Assembly (NCBI GenBank): GCA_902363835.1
Contig: CABJBM010000001.1
Coordinates: forward strand, 124,001 to 188,000
Direction: 5' to 3'
DNA from: Lachnospiraceae bacterium
GTDB taxonomy: Bacteria > Bacillota > Clostridia > Lachnospirales > Lachnospiraceae
DNA length: 64,000 bases
Shown here: positions 26,998 to 34,775 of the stretch, piece after piece
Position numbering within the stretch: position 1 is the stretch's first letter
Layout of the letters: each line of letters begins with the position of its first letter
Notes under the pieces: model-generated
The model's input: only the letters and a program-made list of their open reading frames with translations
Databases searched by the model: none
Told to the model about the DNA's origin: nothing
Translations under genes and position numbers: made by a program

Positions 26998-27644
26998 ATA
27001 CGGCCTCCCACAAAATTCTTAATAAAACTGCGCCTGTGAATGGGACAGGGACCAAATTCCTTTAATGCCTGAATGTGGGCAGCCGTCCCATATCCTTTAT
27101 GTTTTGCAAAACCATATTCCGGAAACAATTTGTCATACTCCTCCATCATATGATCCCTGGTAACTTTTGCCATAATACTGGCCGCAGCAATTGATACACT
27201 TTTTGAATCTCCCTTAATAATGGGAACCTGGGAAGAGGCAATACCCGGAATCGTAACCGCGTCATTTAAAAAGACTTCCGGTTCCGCTTCCAGCTTGCCT
27301 ATGGCCAGCCTCATGGCCTCATAGGTGGCCTGAAGGATATTTATTTCATCGATCTTATCTGCCCCGACCACGCCCACTGCAAAAGCGGTGGCCTTTTCCA
27401 TGATCTCTTCAAACAGAACTTCCCGCCGTTTCTCAGACAGCTTTTTTGAATCGTTTAAAAAAAGGATCTCACAATCCCTTGGAAGAATCACCGCACCAGC
27501 CACCACTGGTCCTGCCAGCGGCCCCCGGCCTGCTTCATCAATGCCGCAAACCAGTATATGATCCTCATATTTGTATTCAAACTCTTTCATTTTCTCCAGG
27601 CGGTTCCGCTCTTCCTGAAGCTTTTCTTCTGTTAATTTTTTCAT
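26994..27644 (-). CDS. rnhB: Ribonuclease HII
   Basis: A 216-residue nuclease that removes ribonucleotides misincorporated in DNA and RNA from hybrids. The catalytic signature VCGIDEAGRGPLAGPVVAGA (D, E, then the two downstream Asp in FLNDSKKLS and VTRDHMMEEYD) is intact. N-terminal 28 residues form a charged helical extension. It is located after rbgA in the conserved block. Confidence 0.94.
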   Translation of the reverse strand: MKKLTEEKLQEERNRLEKMKEFEYKYEDHILVCGIDEAGRGPLAGPVVAGAVILPRDCEILFLNDSKKLSEKRREVLFEEIMEKATAFAVGVVGADKIDEINILQATYEAMRLAIGKLEAEPEVFLNDAVTIPGIASSQVPIIKGDSKSVSIAAASIMAKVTRDHMMEEYDKLFPEYGFAKHKGYGTAAHIQALKEFGPCPIHRRSFIKNFVGGRI

Positions 27645-27732
27645 TTTTCTCTCCTGATTTCAGTCTGATTTTACGATTGAAAAACAGGGCCCTGCTCTTT
27701 TTAAAAAGCAAAACCCCATAATTTAATTCCAG

Positions 27733-28575
27733 TTATTGTCCGGGAAATTCCAGAGTCATCCGCCCCAGCTTTCCGTTTCTAAAATCATCGATCAGAAGAT
27801 TGGAAGCCTTTACCAGATCCAGTTCTCCGCCCTTTGCAAGGCAGGCTCTGGCCCGCGCCACCTGCCTTAATGCCTCTAAGGGATCTTTTGTTTCTATTTC
27901 ATATTTTTCAAAAAGGACCTGAGGATATTCTTTTGTCAGAAAACCGATGAGTTCCATGGCAAGTTCATCCTTATTCAATATCTGATCATTGACAGATCCA
28001 ATAAGGGCAAGCCTGATGCCTACCTGCTGATCCTCAAATTTCGGCCACAAAATACCGGGAGTATCAAGAAGCTCCAGGCTCTTATTCAGCCTGATCCATT
28101 GATTCCCTTTTGTCACACCCGGCCTGTTTCCTGTTTTTGCACATGCTTTTCCTGCAAAAGAGTTGATAAAGGTGGACTTTCCCACGTTGGGAATACCTAC
28201 CACCATAGCCCGCACCGGGCGGTTTAAAATTCCCCTCCTGCGGTCGCGTTCAATCTTTTCTTTGCACGCCTCCTGGACAACGCTGTTAATCTGTTTAAGC
28301 CCTGCTCCGCTTTTGGAATTCACCTTAACAACATGGCAGCCCTGAGCCACAAAATAAGACTCCCAGGCGTTGTTGAAGCGTTCATCCGCCAGATCAGATT
28401 TATTAAGCAAAACCATACGCGCTTTTCCTGCGCCTAATTCATCAATATCAGGATTCCGGCTGCTTAAAGGGACTCTCGCATCCACCAGCTCTATTATCAA
28501 ATCAATTAATTTGATATCTTCTTTCATAGCCCTTTTGGCTTTGGTCATATGACCTGGATACCATTGTATATTCAT
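27733..28575 (-). CDS. rbgA: Ribosome biogenesis GTPase RbgA (YlqF)
   Basis: A 280-residue circularly permuted GTPase required for late 50S assembly. The N terminus MNIQWYPGHMTKAKRAMKE is diagnostic. Order of motifs is permuted: G4 LLNKSDLA, then G1 GIPNVGKSTF, then G3 DTPG. The C-terminal domain holds the ANTAR-like helices. It lies 9 bp after lepB. Confidence 0.95.
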   Translation of the reverse strand: MNIQWYPGHMTKAKRAMKEDIKLIDLIIELVDARVPLSSRNPDIDELGAGKARMVLLNKSDLADERFNNAWESYFVAQGCHVVKVNSKSGAGLKQINSVVQEACKEKIERDRRRGILNRPVRAMVVGIPNVGKSTFINSFAGKACAKTGNRPGVTKGNQWIRLNKSLELLDTPGILWPKFEDQQVGIRLALIGSVNDQILNKDELAMELIGFLTKEYPQVLFEKYEIETKDPLEALRQVARARACLAKGGELDLVKASNLLIDDFRNGKLGRMTLEFPGQ

Positions 28576-28584
28576 AACGCTCCT

Positions 28585-29136
28585 CTACTTCGAACGAATC
28601 AGTTCCATTTTTACAAAGGGCAGCATCCGGAACCATACCTTTCCCTGGATCTGGCCTCTGCTTACATTCCCGATATTGGCAAAACGGCTGTCTTCGCTGC
28701 TGTCTCTGTTGTCACCTAACAGAAAATATTCATCATCTCCAAGTTTAACCGGCTTTTCCGCAAGTCCGGCCAGAGAGATCCGGCCAGGGCCGGCAGGTTC
28801 CTTTAATTTTTCACCGTTAATGTAGATTTCATCGTTTTTTATCTGCAGGGTTTCTCCTGGCAGGCCGATAACCCGTTTTACATTCATTTTCTGATCTTCT
28901 CTTTGAAACACAACCACATCAAACCGGTCCGGATGACCAAAATCATAGGCCAGCCGGTCCATTAAAACCACATCGTCTGAGGCGAGAAGAGGGAGCATGG
29001 AATGCCCCGCTATCGGGATCTGTGTTCCATAAGCATAGACCAGAAACCATGCAAATGCGATCACCACAACAATGTCAACAATCCAGTTGACTACATGCCG
29101 GAGCTTATTATTATCTTCACTGTGATAAAAATCCAT
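28585..29136 (-). CDS. lepB: Signal peptidase I
   Basis: A 183-residue membrane-anchored serine protease that cleaves signal peptides from exported proteins. One N-terminal transmembrane helix (residues 17-36) precedes the catalytic Ser in GHSMLPLL and Lys in MNVKRVIGLPGE, with boxes DYFLLGDNRDSSEDSR-like (EYFLLGDNRDSSEDSR). Length is typical of Gram-positive SipS-type enzymes. It follows rplS after that gene's terminator, so it may have its own weak promoter, which I could not pick out. Confidence 0.94.
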   Translation of the reverse strand: MDFYHSEDNNKLRHVVNWIVDIVVVIAFAWFLVYAYGTQIPIAGHSMLPLLASDDVVLMDRLAYDFGHPDRFDVVVFQREDQKMNVKRVIGLPGETLQIKNDEIYINGEKLKEPAGPGRISLAGLAEKPVKLGDDEYFLLGDNRDSSEDSRFANIGNVSRGQIQGKVWFRMLPFVKMELIRSK

Positions 29137-29202
29137 GTATGAAACACCCCATCTATTTTAAGGCAATTCGCTTTACCTGCCTTCATTCAGTAACTCATGT
29201 CA

Positions 29203-29229
29203 AGAAAGGGACAATTTGCATTGTCCCCC
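29203..29229 (-). terminator. Terminator after rplS
   Basis: Sense strand GGGGGACAAT, 4-base loop, ATTGTCCC, TTTCTT. Perfect 8-bp stem, about 16 bp past the rplS stop. Confidence 0.85.
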
Positions 29230-29244
29230 TCACCTGATCCGGAA

Positions 29245-29592
29245 TTATTTAACTGATTCTTTGACCTTGGCAGCCTTGCCAACTCTGTCTCTTAAGTAAT
29301 ACAGTTTTGCTCTTCTTACTTTACCCTTTCTTATAACTTCAATGTTATCTACGGAAGGGGAATGTAATGGCCAGGTCTTCTCAACGCCAATGCCGTTAGA
29401 ATTCTTTCTTACGGTAAATGTCTCTCTGGCGCCGCCGTTCTGTCTTTTAATAACAGTTCCCTCGAAAATCTGGATTCTTTCACGAGTTCCCTCTTTGATC
29501 TTGTTGTATACCTTAACGGTATCGCCAACGCAGAAATGAGGAACGGTCTGCTTTAACTGTGCTGCTTCAATATTCTTAATAATTTCGTTCAT
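29245..29592 (-). CDS. rplS: 50S ribosomal protein L19
   Basis: A 115-residue protein of the large subunit at the 30S-50S interface. The sequence [18 protein letters not shown], then [20 protein letters not shown] and [13 protein letters not shown] is diagnostic. An AAGGAGGTT site precedes the ATG. It has its own promoter and a structured leader, and ends at a strong terminator, so its level can be set apart from the upstream rpsP-trmD genes. Confidence 0.96.
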   Translation of the reverse strand: MNEIIKNIEAAQLKQTVPHFCVGDTVKVYNKIKEGTRERIQIFEGTVIKRQNGGARETFTVRKNSNGIGVEKTWPLHSPSVDNIEVIRKGKVRRAKLYYLRDRVGKAAKVKESVK

Positions 29593-29604
29593 TGTGTGAA
29601 CCTC

Positions 29605-29680
29605 CTTGATATTATTTGATGTTCTTAATACTTTTCATTGAAATCCGTAACAGAGGAACATCTCCTTTTCATCACAACGT
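29605..29680 (-). ncRNA. Probable L19 (rplS) autoregulatory leader
   Basis: Between promoter and rplS, GATGTTC (29662-29656) pairs with GAACATC (29624-29618), enclosing CTCTGTTACGGATTTC. Position directly upstream of rplS and the closing stem fit the Firmicute L19 leader class, which is thought to bind L19. I recognise the layout, but the assignment needs a covariance-model search. Confidence 0.5.
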
Positions 29681-29685
29681 TTTAC

Positions 29686-29714
29686 ATTTTATCATAAAGG
29701 GACTTAGAATGCAA
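29686..29714 (-). promoter_or_regulatory. Sigma-A promoter of rplS
   Basis: Sense strand TTGCAT (29714-29709), 17 bases, TAAAAT (29691-29686). The -35 box lies in the loop of an imperfect hairpin AAAGGACTT/AAGTCCCTTT that follows trmD. Confidence 0.65.
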
Positions 29715-29723
29715 GTCCTTTCT

Positions 29724-30488
29724 TTATTTTTGCCCATGATCTCCAGGCAGAAAACCCGGCTCATTTTCAAGACTTTTTAAATATTCCGCCTCTTTTTTAG
29801 ACAAGCTGGCCTCTGCTAAAAGGTCCGGTCTGCGTTCCAGGGTCCGTTTAATGGATTGTTCCCTTCGCCAGATATCAATATTTTTATGATGTCCGGATAA
29901 AAGGATGTCAGGAACACGAAGACCCCTGTATTCTTCCGGTCTGGTGTACTGGGGATATTCCAGGAGATTATCGTGAAAGGATTCAAATTCAGCAGAAGTA
30001 TCGTTGTTCAAAACGCCGGGAATCAGGCGGGAAATGCAGTCAATCATGACCATGGCCGGAAGCTCCCCTCCGGTGAGCACATAGTCACCAATGGAAAGAT
30101 AATCCGTGGCAACCAGTTCCAGAGCCCTCTCATCAATTCCTTCATAATGTCCGCACAGGAAAACAAGGTCTTCTTCCTTTGCCAGTTCCTCTGCAATCTT
30201 CTGGTTAAAGACCCTTCCCTGAGGTGTCATATAAATGACCCGCGGTTTTTTCCCGATTTTCTCACACAAGTCATCGTATGCCTCACAAATGGGCATGGGC
30301 TGCATGACCATTCCGGCTCCGCCTCCATAGGGATAATCATCCACATGGCGGTGCTTGTCCGTGGAATATTCCCGGATATCAATGGCTTCAATGGTTAAGA
30401 GGCCCTTTTCTGCCGCTCTCCCAATGATGCTTGTATGAAGGCCGTTTAAAACCATTTCAGGAAACAGGGTTAATATGTGATAATTCAT
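29724..30488 (-). CDS. trmD: tRNA (guanine-N1-)-methyltransferase TrmD
   Basis: A 254-residue SPOUT methyltransferase that makes m1G37 in tRNAs reading CNN codons. It has the knot motifs LVFLCGHYEGIDERAL and YLSIGDYVLTGGELPAM, and the C-terminal VPDILLSGHHKNIDIWRRE. Length is normal. It follows rimM by 22 bp in the rpsP-khpA-rimM-trmD order. Confidence 0.97.
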   Translation of the reverse strand: MNYHILTLFPEMVLNGLHTSIIGRAAEKGLLTIEAIDIREYSTDKHRHVDDYPYGGGAGMVMQPMPICEAYDDLCEKIGKKPRVIYMTPQGRVFNQKIAEELAKEEDLVFLCGHYEGIDERALELVATDYLSIGDYVLTGGELPAMVMIDCISRLIPGVLNNDTSAEFESFHDNLLEYPQYTRPEEYRGLRVPDILLSGHHKNIDIWRREQSIKRTLERRPDLLAEASLSKKEAEYLKSLENEPGFLPGDHGQK

Positions 30489-30510
30489 TGTATAGTTCCA
30501 CTCCTCTATC

Positions 30511-31020
30511 TTAATCCAGAAGCCCGTCCATAATGTGAACCGTAATCAGCCCTTGTGCCAGATCCACATTCAGCACACATTCCTTGATTGCCGGAAGCAG
30601 GACTTCCTTCCCTTCTGCCGTTTTTACTTCGTAAACATCATTGGCTCCGGTCTTAATCACATCGGTCAGGGTGCCAAATTCCTTCCCATCCTCAGTGACT
30701 ACACGAAGTCCGATCAAATCCACAATAAAATTTTCATCCGGCCCCAGTTCCACGGCCTGATCCCTTGTTATGAGCAGATCTTTTCCTTTGTATTTTTCAA
30801 TGTCATCAATGGAGTCATATCCTTTAAATTTAAGGATTACCATGTTCTTAAAAAATTTCACTCCCTGGATTTCCAGTTCCATACGTTCCCGTCCTGAATC
30901 CAGGATCACATTCTTTAAATCTTTAAAACGGTTTACATCATCTGTAGTTGGATAAACCTTTACTTCTCCTCTCACCCCATGGGTGGATGAAATTACGCCA
31001 ACTCTTAACAAATTTTCCAT
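30511..31020 (-). CDS. rimM: 16S rRNA processing protein RimM
   Basis: A 169-residue 30S assembly factor that binds S19. It has an N-terminal RimM beta-barrel ([20 protein letters not shown]) and a C-terminal PRC barrel ([28 protein letters not shown]). The ATG at 31020 is used because GGAGAG lies just upstream; the frame is open four codons further. A pair of hairpins separates it from khpA. Confidence 0.95.
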   Translation of the reverse strand: MENLLRVGVISSTHGVRGEVKVYPTTDDVNRFKDLKNVILDSGRERMELEIQGVKFFKNMVILKFKGYDSIDDIEKYKGKDLLITRDQAVELGPDENFIVDLIGLRVVTEDGKEFGTLTDVIKTGANDVYEVKTAEGKEVLLPAIKECVLNVDLAQGLITVHIMDGLLD

Positions 31021-31043
31021 CTGTCTCTCCATGCAATAAAGAA

Positions 31044-31115
31044 GTTTGACTCGCCTTGGCAGTCAAACGGCTGAATATCAAAAGGACCGTCGTCCCGACA
31101 GGCCGGCGGTCTTTT
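31044..31115 (-). other. Two hairpins between khpA and rimM
   Basis: First in the transcript: AAAAGACCGCCG pairing with CGACGGTCCTTTT (31115-31079), terminator-like with a short TTTTG tail. Second: GTTTGACT and AGTCAAAC, perfect 8-bp stem with a 9-base loop (31068-31044). They probably cause partial termination or mRNA processing between the ribosomal-protein part and rimM-trmD. Confidence 0.55.
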
Positions 31116-31119
31116 CCTG

Positions 31120-31347
31120 TTACTGAATTTCTACAGTAACCTTTTTGTCTTCTTTGGAAGCTGCTGCTTTTACAACAGAGCGGATAGCCTTTGCGATCCT
31201 GCCCTGTTTGCCGATTACCTTACCCATGTCGGAAGGTGCTACCGTAAGTTCAAGGATGATTTCATCGTTTTTTACGGTTTCAGTAACAGCAACCTGATCC
31301 GGATTATCAACCAGTGCTCTTGCAATTACTTCTACTAATTCCTTCAT
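31120..31347 (-). CDS. khpA: KH-domain RNA-binding protein KhpA
   Basis: A 75-residue single KH domain. The GxxG loop is present as IGKQGRIAKAIRSVV. KhpA acts with KhpB (Jag) in Gram-positive bacteria as an RNA-binding pair affecting cell division and mRNA control. The ATG at 31347 (MKELVEVIARALVD) is preferred over a GTG 9 bp upstream because that GTG is part of the GAGAGGTG ribosome site. It lies between rpsP and rimM as usual. Confidence 0.93.
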   Translation of the reverse strand: MKELVEVIARALVDNPDQVAVTETVKNDEIILELTVAPSDMGKVIGKQGRIAKAIRSVVKAAASKEDKKVTVEIQ

Positions 31348-31362
31348 ATGCTTCACCTCTCA

Positions 31363-31605
31363 CTACTGGATACCGGCGATCTTTAAAAGCTTGCTTACGA
31401 CTTCAGTTGGCTGAGCACCTGCTGTTAACCACTTCTTAGCGTTCTCTTCGTTAAACTTGATTACGCTTGGCTCTGTGGTAGGATCATAGTAACCAACTTC
31501 TTCGATGAATCTGCCATCTCTTGGAGATCTGGAATCTGCAACTACAATTCTATAGAAAGGAGCCTTTTTCTGACCCATTCTTTTTAATCTCATTTTTACT
31601 GCCAT
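31363..31605 (-). CDS. rpsP: 30S ribosomal protein S16
   Basis: An 80-residue small-subunit protein. [20 protein letters not shown] and [20 protein letters not shown] are diagnostic. The ATG at 31605 is used, with AAGGAGGTG 10 bases upstream; the frame stays open from a GTG four codons earlier, but that is part of the ribosome site. It is after ffh by about 85 bp, with a hairpin in the gap. Confidence 0.97.
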   Translation of the reverse strand: MAVKMRLKRMGQKKAPFYRIVVADSRSPRDGRFIEEVGYYDPTTEPSVIKFNEENAKKWLTAGAQPTEVVSKLLKIAGIQ

Positions 31606-31649
31606 TGTGAAATTCACCTCCTTAAATCTTGGATTCTAAAACTAATCTA

Positions 31650-31676
31650 TAGCGAACGCAGAAACCTGCTTTGCTA
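31650..31676 (-). other. Hairpin in the ffh-rpsP gap
   Basis: Two stacked stems, TAGC/GCTA and GCAG/CTGC, separated by a 3x4 internal loop and closed by a 4-base loop. No T-tract follows. It could be an RNA processing site or a ribosomal-protein leader. Confidence 0.4.
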
Positions 31677-31689
31677 ACGGAAAAATAAA

Positions 31690-33039
31690 TTAAAACGGTA
31701 ATTTCAGCTTGCCAAACAATCCGCCGTGACGCTTTCCGCCGCCCATCATGCCGGGAAGCTGTTTCATCATCTTTTTCATCTGGTCAAATTGCTTTACAAT
31801 GCGGTTTACCTCGCTGATGTCAACGCCGGCGCCCTTTGCAACACGCTGTTTTCTGGAAGCGTTCTTCATAAGATCCGGATTCAGCCGTTCTTTGCTGGTC
31901 ATGGAAAGAATAATAGCTTCCACCCGGTCCATGGCTCTTTCGTCAAGATCCATGTCCTTCATCTGTCCCATGCCCGGCATCATGCCCAGGATGCTTGTCA
32001 TACCGCCCATTTTCTTTATCTGGTTCATTTGGTCCAAAAAGTCGTTGTAATCAAATTCAGCCTTCCGGAGTTTTTGAGACAGCTCCTTTGCCTTTTCTTC
32101 ATCAACCTGAAGCTCGGCTTTTTCAATAAGGGAAAGAATATCTCCCATGCCGAGTATTCTGGAAGCCATACGGTCCGGATAAAACTGCTCCAGATCCGAA
32201 AGCTTTTCTCCCATACCAACATAAAGAACCGGCTTTCCTGTTACCGCACGAATAGAAAGTGCTGCACCGCCTCTGGTGTCACCGTCCAGCTTGGTAATGA
32301 TAACACCGTCAACGCCAATTTTTTCATTGAACATTCCGGCTACGTTTACGGCATCCTGCCCTGTCATGGCATCCACTACCAGAATGGTCTGATGAACCTC
32401 CACCGTCTCTTTGATTTCGATCAGCTCATTCATCATGTCTTCGTCAATATGAAGACGGCCTGCCGTATCCAGAATGACTACATTCTGATCATTTTTTGCC
32501 GCATAAGCAACGGCGGCCTTTGCAATATCCGCCGGTTTATGGTTTTCTCCCATGGAGAATACCGGTACTCCCTGCTTTTCTCCGTTGATCTGCAGCTGCT
32601 TAATGGCAGCCGGACGGTAAACGTCACAGGCAACGAGAAGCGGTTTTCTGCCCTTTGCCTTAAGCTTTCCGGCAATCTTGGCAGTGGTGGTGGTCTTACC
32701 GGCACCCTGAAGGCCGGCCATCAGGATGATGGTCATATCGCTGGCAGGCTTTAACTGGATCTCAGTGGTCTCAGAACCCATCAGCTTTATCAGCTCTTCA
32801 TTTACAATCTTTATTACCATCTGTCCGGGAGTCAGGCTGTTCTGAACATCCTGTCCAATGGCCCGCTCCTGTACGGCACTTATAAACTGCTTCACAACCT
32901 TAAAGCTTACGTCGGCTTCCAACAAAGCCATCTTAACTTCTTTAAGTGCTGCTTTTACATCGGCTTCGGACAAGCGTCCTTTGCCTCTTAAGCTCTTAAA
33001 TACATTCTGTAATTTATCGGATAAGCTCTCAAAAGCCAT
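31690..33039 (-). CDS. ffh: Signal recognition particle protein Ffh
   Basis: A 449-residue GTPase that, with SRP RNA, delivers nascent membrane proteins to FtsY/SecYEG. The NG domain carries GLQGAGKTTTTAKIA, DTAGRLHID and TKLDGDTRGGA; the Met-rich M domain (MTSILGMMPGMGQMKDMD, then MMKQLPGMMGGG) binds the RNA and signal sequences. Length is standard. It begins 11 bp after ylxM. Confidence 0.97.
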   Translation of the reverse strand: MAFESLSDKLQNVFKSLRGKGRLSEADVKAALKEVKMALLEADVSFKVVKQFISAVQERAIGQDVQNSLTPGQMVIKIVNEELIKLMGSETTEIQLKPASDMTIILMAGLQGAGKTTTTAKIAGKLKAKGRKPLLVACDVYRPAAIKQLQINGEKQGVPVFSMGENHKPADIAKAAVAYAAKNDQNVVILDTAGRLHIDEDMMNELIEIKETVEVHQTILVVDAMTGQDAVNVAGMFNEKIGVDGVIITKLDGDTRGGAALSIRAVTGKPVLYVGMGEKLSDLEQFYPDRMASRILGMGDILSLIEKAELQVDEEKAKELSQKLRKAEFDYNDFLDQMNQIKKMGGMTSILGMMPGMGQMKDMDLDERAMDRVEAIILSMTSKERLNPDLMKNASRKQRVAKGAGVDISEVNRIVKQFDQMKKMMKQLPGMMGGGKRHGGLFGKLKLPF

Positions 33040-33050
33040 CTAATGCCCTC

Positions 33051-33401
33051 CTAATGAGCTTCCAGCTCGATGATTTCGCCCGATATCTCCTCAATGCGAT
33101 GGATCAGATTTATATCTTTTGTACCAGCAAACTCTTTTGTTAAACTCTGGATCTCTCTGGCCAGTTTTTTCGTCTGTTCAAATTTTTTCACCAGATGAAG
33201 CTTTTCTTCATAACCTTCCAGGATCTTATTACACCGTTTAATGAGGTCATGAACACCCTGACGGCTGATTCCCTGTTCTTCTGCAATCTCACTTAAAGAA
33301 AGGTCATAGAAAACCACATCTTCGTAAATATGTCTTTGATGCTCTGTTAAAAGAGCGCCATAGAAATCATATAGTAAGCCTTGTCTCGCAATCTTTTCCA
33401 T
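33051..33401 (-). CDS. ylxM: SRP-associated HTH protein YlxM
   Basis: A 116-residue protein of the UPF0122/YlxM family, with a sigma-70 region-4-like helix-turn-helix (LSLSEIAEEQGISRQGVHDLI) and a coiled C-terminal helix. In streptococci YlxM binds SRP RNA/Ffh and modulates its GTPase. It is the first gene of the ffh operon, as usual. The ATG at 33401 (MEKIARQGLLYDFYG) is preferred for its CCAGGTG site; the frame is open 8 codons more. Confidence 0.92.
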   Translation of the reverse strand: MEKIARQGLLYDFYGALLTEHQRHIYEDVVFYDLSLSEIAEEQGISRQGVHDLIKRCNKILEGYEEKLHLVKKFEQTKKLAREIQSLTKEFAGTKDINLIHRIEEISGEIIELEAH

Positions 33402-33416
33402 ATCATCACCTGGGAT

Positions 33417-33445
33417 ATCATACAATACTTTTTATAAGGTGTCAA
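33417..33445 (-). promoter_or_regulatory. Sigma-A promoter of ylxM-ffh
   Basis: Sense strand TTGACA (33445-33440), 17 bases, TATGAT (33422-33417). It is close to consensus and lies just 15 bp before the ylxM ATG, so the leader is very short. Confidence 0.85.
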
Positions 33446-33489
33446 GTGTTTTTTCTTTACACCCTGTTTTATTTTAAATAAATATGTTC

Positions 33490-34158
33490 TTATGGCAGAG
33501 GTTTTTCCAGAAACTTTTTCATAAAATAATAAAGCTTTTTACTGTGGACAATATAGCTGCCATGACCTTCCCCGGGAAGAATCCGAAGACAGCTGTATTT
33601 TATCTTTGAGGCAAGATAACGGGTATGGGATTCACGGATCATATCTCTTTCTCCTGCCAGAAGAAGGACCGGAACAGAAATGCTCTCCAGCTCTTTTCCG
33701 GTGATCCCGGGTTCTTTAAGGATCATCCGCAGCTTATGGTCATGGCTTATGGTTTCCATCAGGGCAAAAATTTTAAACCAGTACCATTTTAAGCCCTGGG
33801 GATAAGCATTTGCTCCGCAGAGCACCAGCTTTGAAAAAAGCTCCGGATGACGGACAGCTGCAAGAATCCCGATGATCCCGCCGTCACTGAACCCACAGAA
33901 ATAAGGCTTTTCAAGTTTCATTTTCCTGACGAATTCCGCCACATCCTCCGTCATTTCATCATAACCCAAAGACTTTACCCTGGAACTTTTTCCATGATCC
34001 CTGGAATCCAGGGCGTAAACAGTGTAGTCTTTGCTTAAAAGCTCTGCTGTTTCATGAAAGATCCTGTGATCTTCCCCGTTTCCATGGACAAGGAGTATGG
34101 CCGGTCCGGTACCTGATACCTCATAAAACAGTGTAATTCCATTTATCTCAATATACAC
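33490..34158 (-). CDS. Alpha/beta-fold hydrolase
   Basis: A 222-residue serine hydrolase. The oxyanion region is VHGNGEDHRIF, the nucleophile elbow GFSDGG (Ser about 92), the acid in LLAGERDMI, and the His in PGEGHGSY near the C terminus, so the triad is complete. The lid is short. The substrate cannot be told from sequence; similar small hydrolases act on esters or lactones. Its start is 9 bp after the VOC-protein stop, so the two form an operon, separate from ffh. Confidence 0.82.
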   Translation of the reverse strand: MYIEINGITLFYEVSGTGPAILLVHGNGEDHRIFHETAELLSKDYTVYALDSRDHGKSSRVKSLGYDEMTEDVAEFVRKMKLEKPYFCGFSDGGIIGILAAVRHPELFSKLVLCGANAYPQGLKWYWFKIFALMETISHDHKLRMILKEPGITGKELESISVPVLLLAGERDMIRESHTRYLASKIKYSCLRILPGEGHGSYIVHSKKLYYFMKKFLEKPLP

Positions 34159-34167
34159 GGTTTCTCC

Positions 34168-34533
34168 TTATCTGGCGGGAATGATCTCGATCCAATAGCC
34201 GTCGGGATCACTGATAAAGTAGATGCCCATGGCAGGGTTTTCAAAACAGATAACTCCCATTTCCTTATGCTTTTTATAGCAGCTTTCGTATTCATCCGTT
34301 TGGAATGCCAGATGAAATTCACATTCTCCCAGGTTATAAGGCTCTTTTCGTTCTGTTAAGTAAGTCAGTTCCAGGGTAAAATCACTTTTTCCGTCACCTA
34401 AATATATCAGTTTAAAGGAACCATCTGCCGCTGTTTTTTCGCGCACAGGGGTAAGTCCCAGTGCATCCTTATAAAATTTCAAGCTCTTTTCCAGATCAAG
34501 TACATTAAAATTAAAATGGTTAAATGTAATCAT
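34168..34533 (-). CDS. VOC-family (glyoxalase I-like) protein
   Basis: A 121-residue protein of two beta-alpha-beta-beta-beta units. NHFNFNVLDLEKSLKFYKDALGL and the C-terminal ISDPDGYWIEIIP are typical of lactoylglutathione-lyase-like VOC metalloproteins; candidate metal ligands are His in FNHFN, Glu in LELTY, His in EFHLAF and the final Glu in WIEII. A detoxification role is plausible but not shown. The ATG at 34533 has AAGGAGTG upstream; the frame is open 21 more codons. Confidence 0.8.
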   Translation of the reverse strand: MITFNHFNFNVLDLEKSLKFYKDALGLTPVREKTAADGSFKLIYLGDGKSDFTLELTYLTERKEPYNLGECEFHLAFQTDEYESCYKKHKEMGVICFENPAMGIYFISDPDGYWIEIIPAR

Positions 34534-34726
34534 ACCGCTGTCACTCCTTTTCTTTTTTACATCAGCTGCATTTCCCCTATATCGGCTGTTGTGCATCTGC
34601 CTTTTGTCATATCCATCATACCATACTTATTATCCCACTTGTCAACTGCAACTGCATATATCTTCTTCAGGAAATGTCAAGATGCCCGCATTCTGCCCGT
34701 ATTAAGGGAGCACGCCCATTCCTTTT

Positions 34727-34766
34727 TAAAAGAAAGGCCCGGCCTTTCAGAAAGAGCCGGACCTTA
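34727..34766 (-). terminator. Terminator after serS
   Basis: Sense strand AAGGTCCGGC, 12-base loop, GCCGGGCCTT, TCTTTT. Ten-bp stem with one G-T pair, about 10 bp past the serS stop. The rest of 34534-34726 holds no gene. Confidence 0.85.
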
Positions 34767-34775
34767 TTGAAATCA

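Noticed and set aside
31726..32754. 342-codon plus-strand ORF
   Set aside because: It is antisense to ffh, a certain gene, and has no family-like sequence, promoter or ribosome site.
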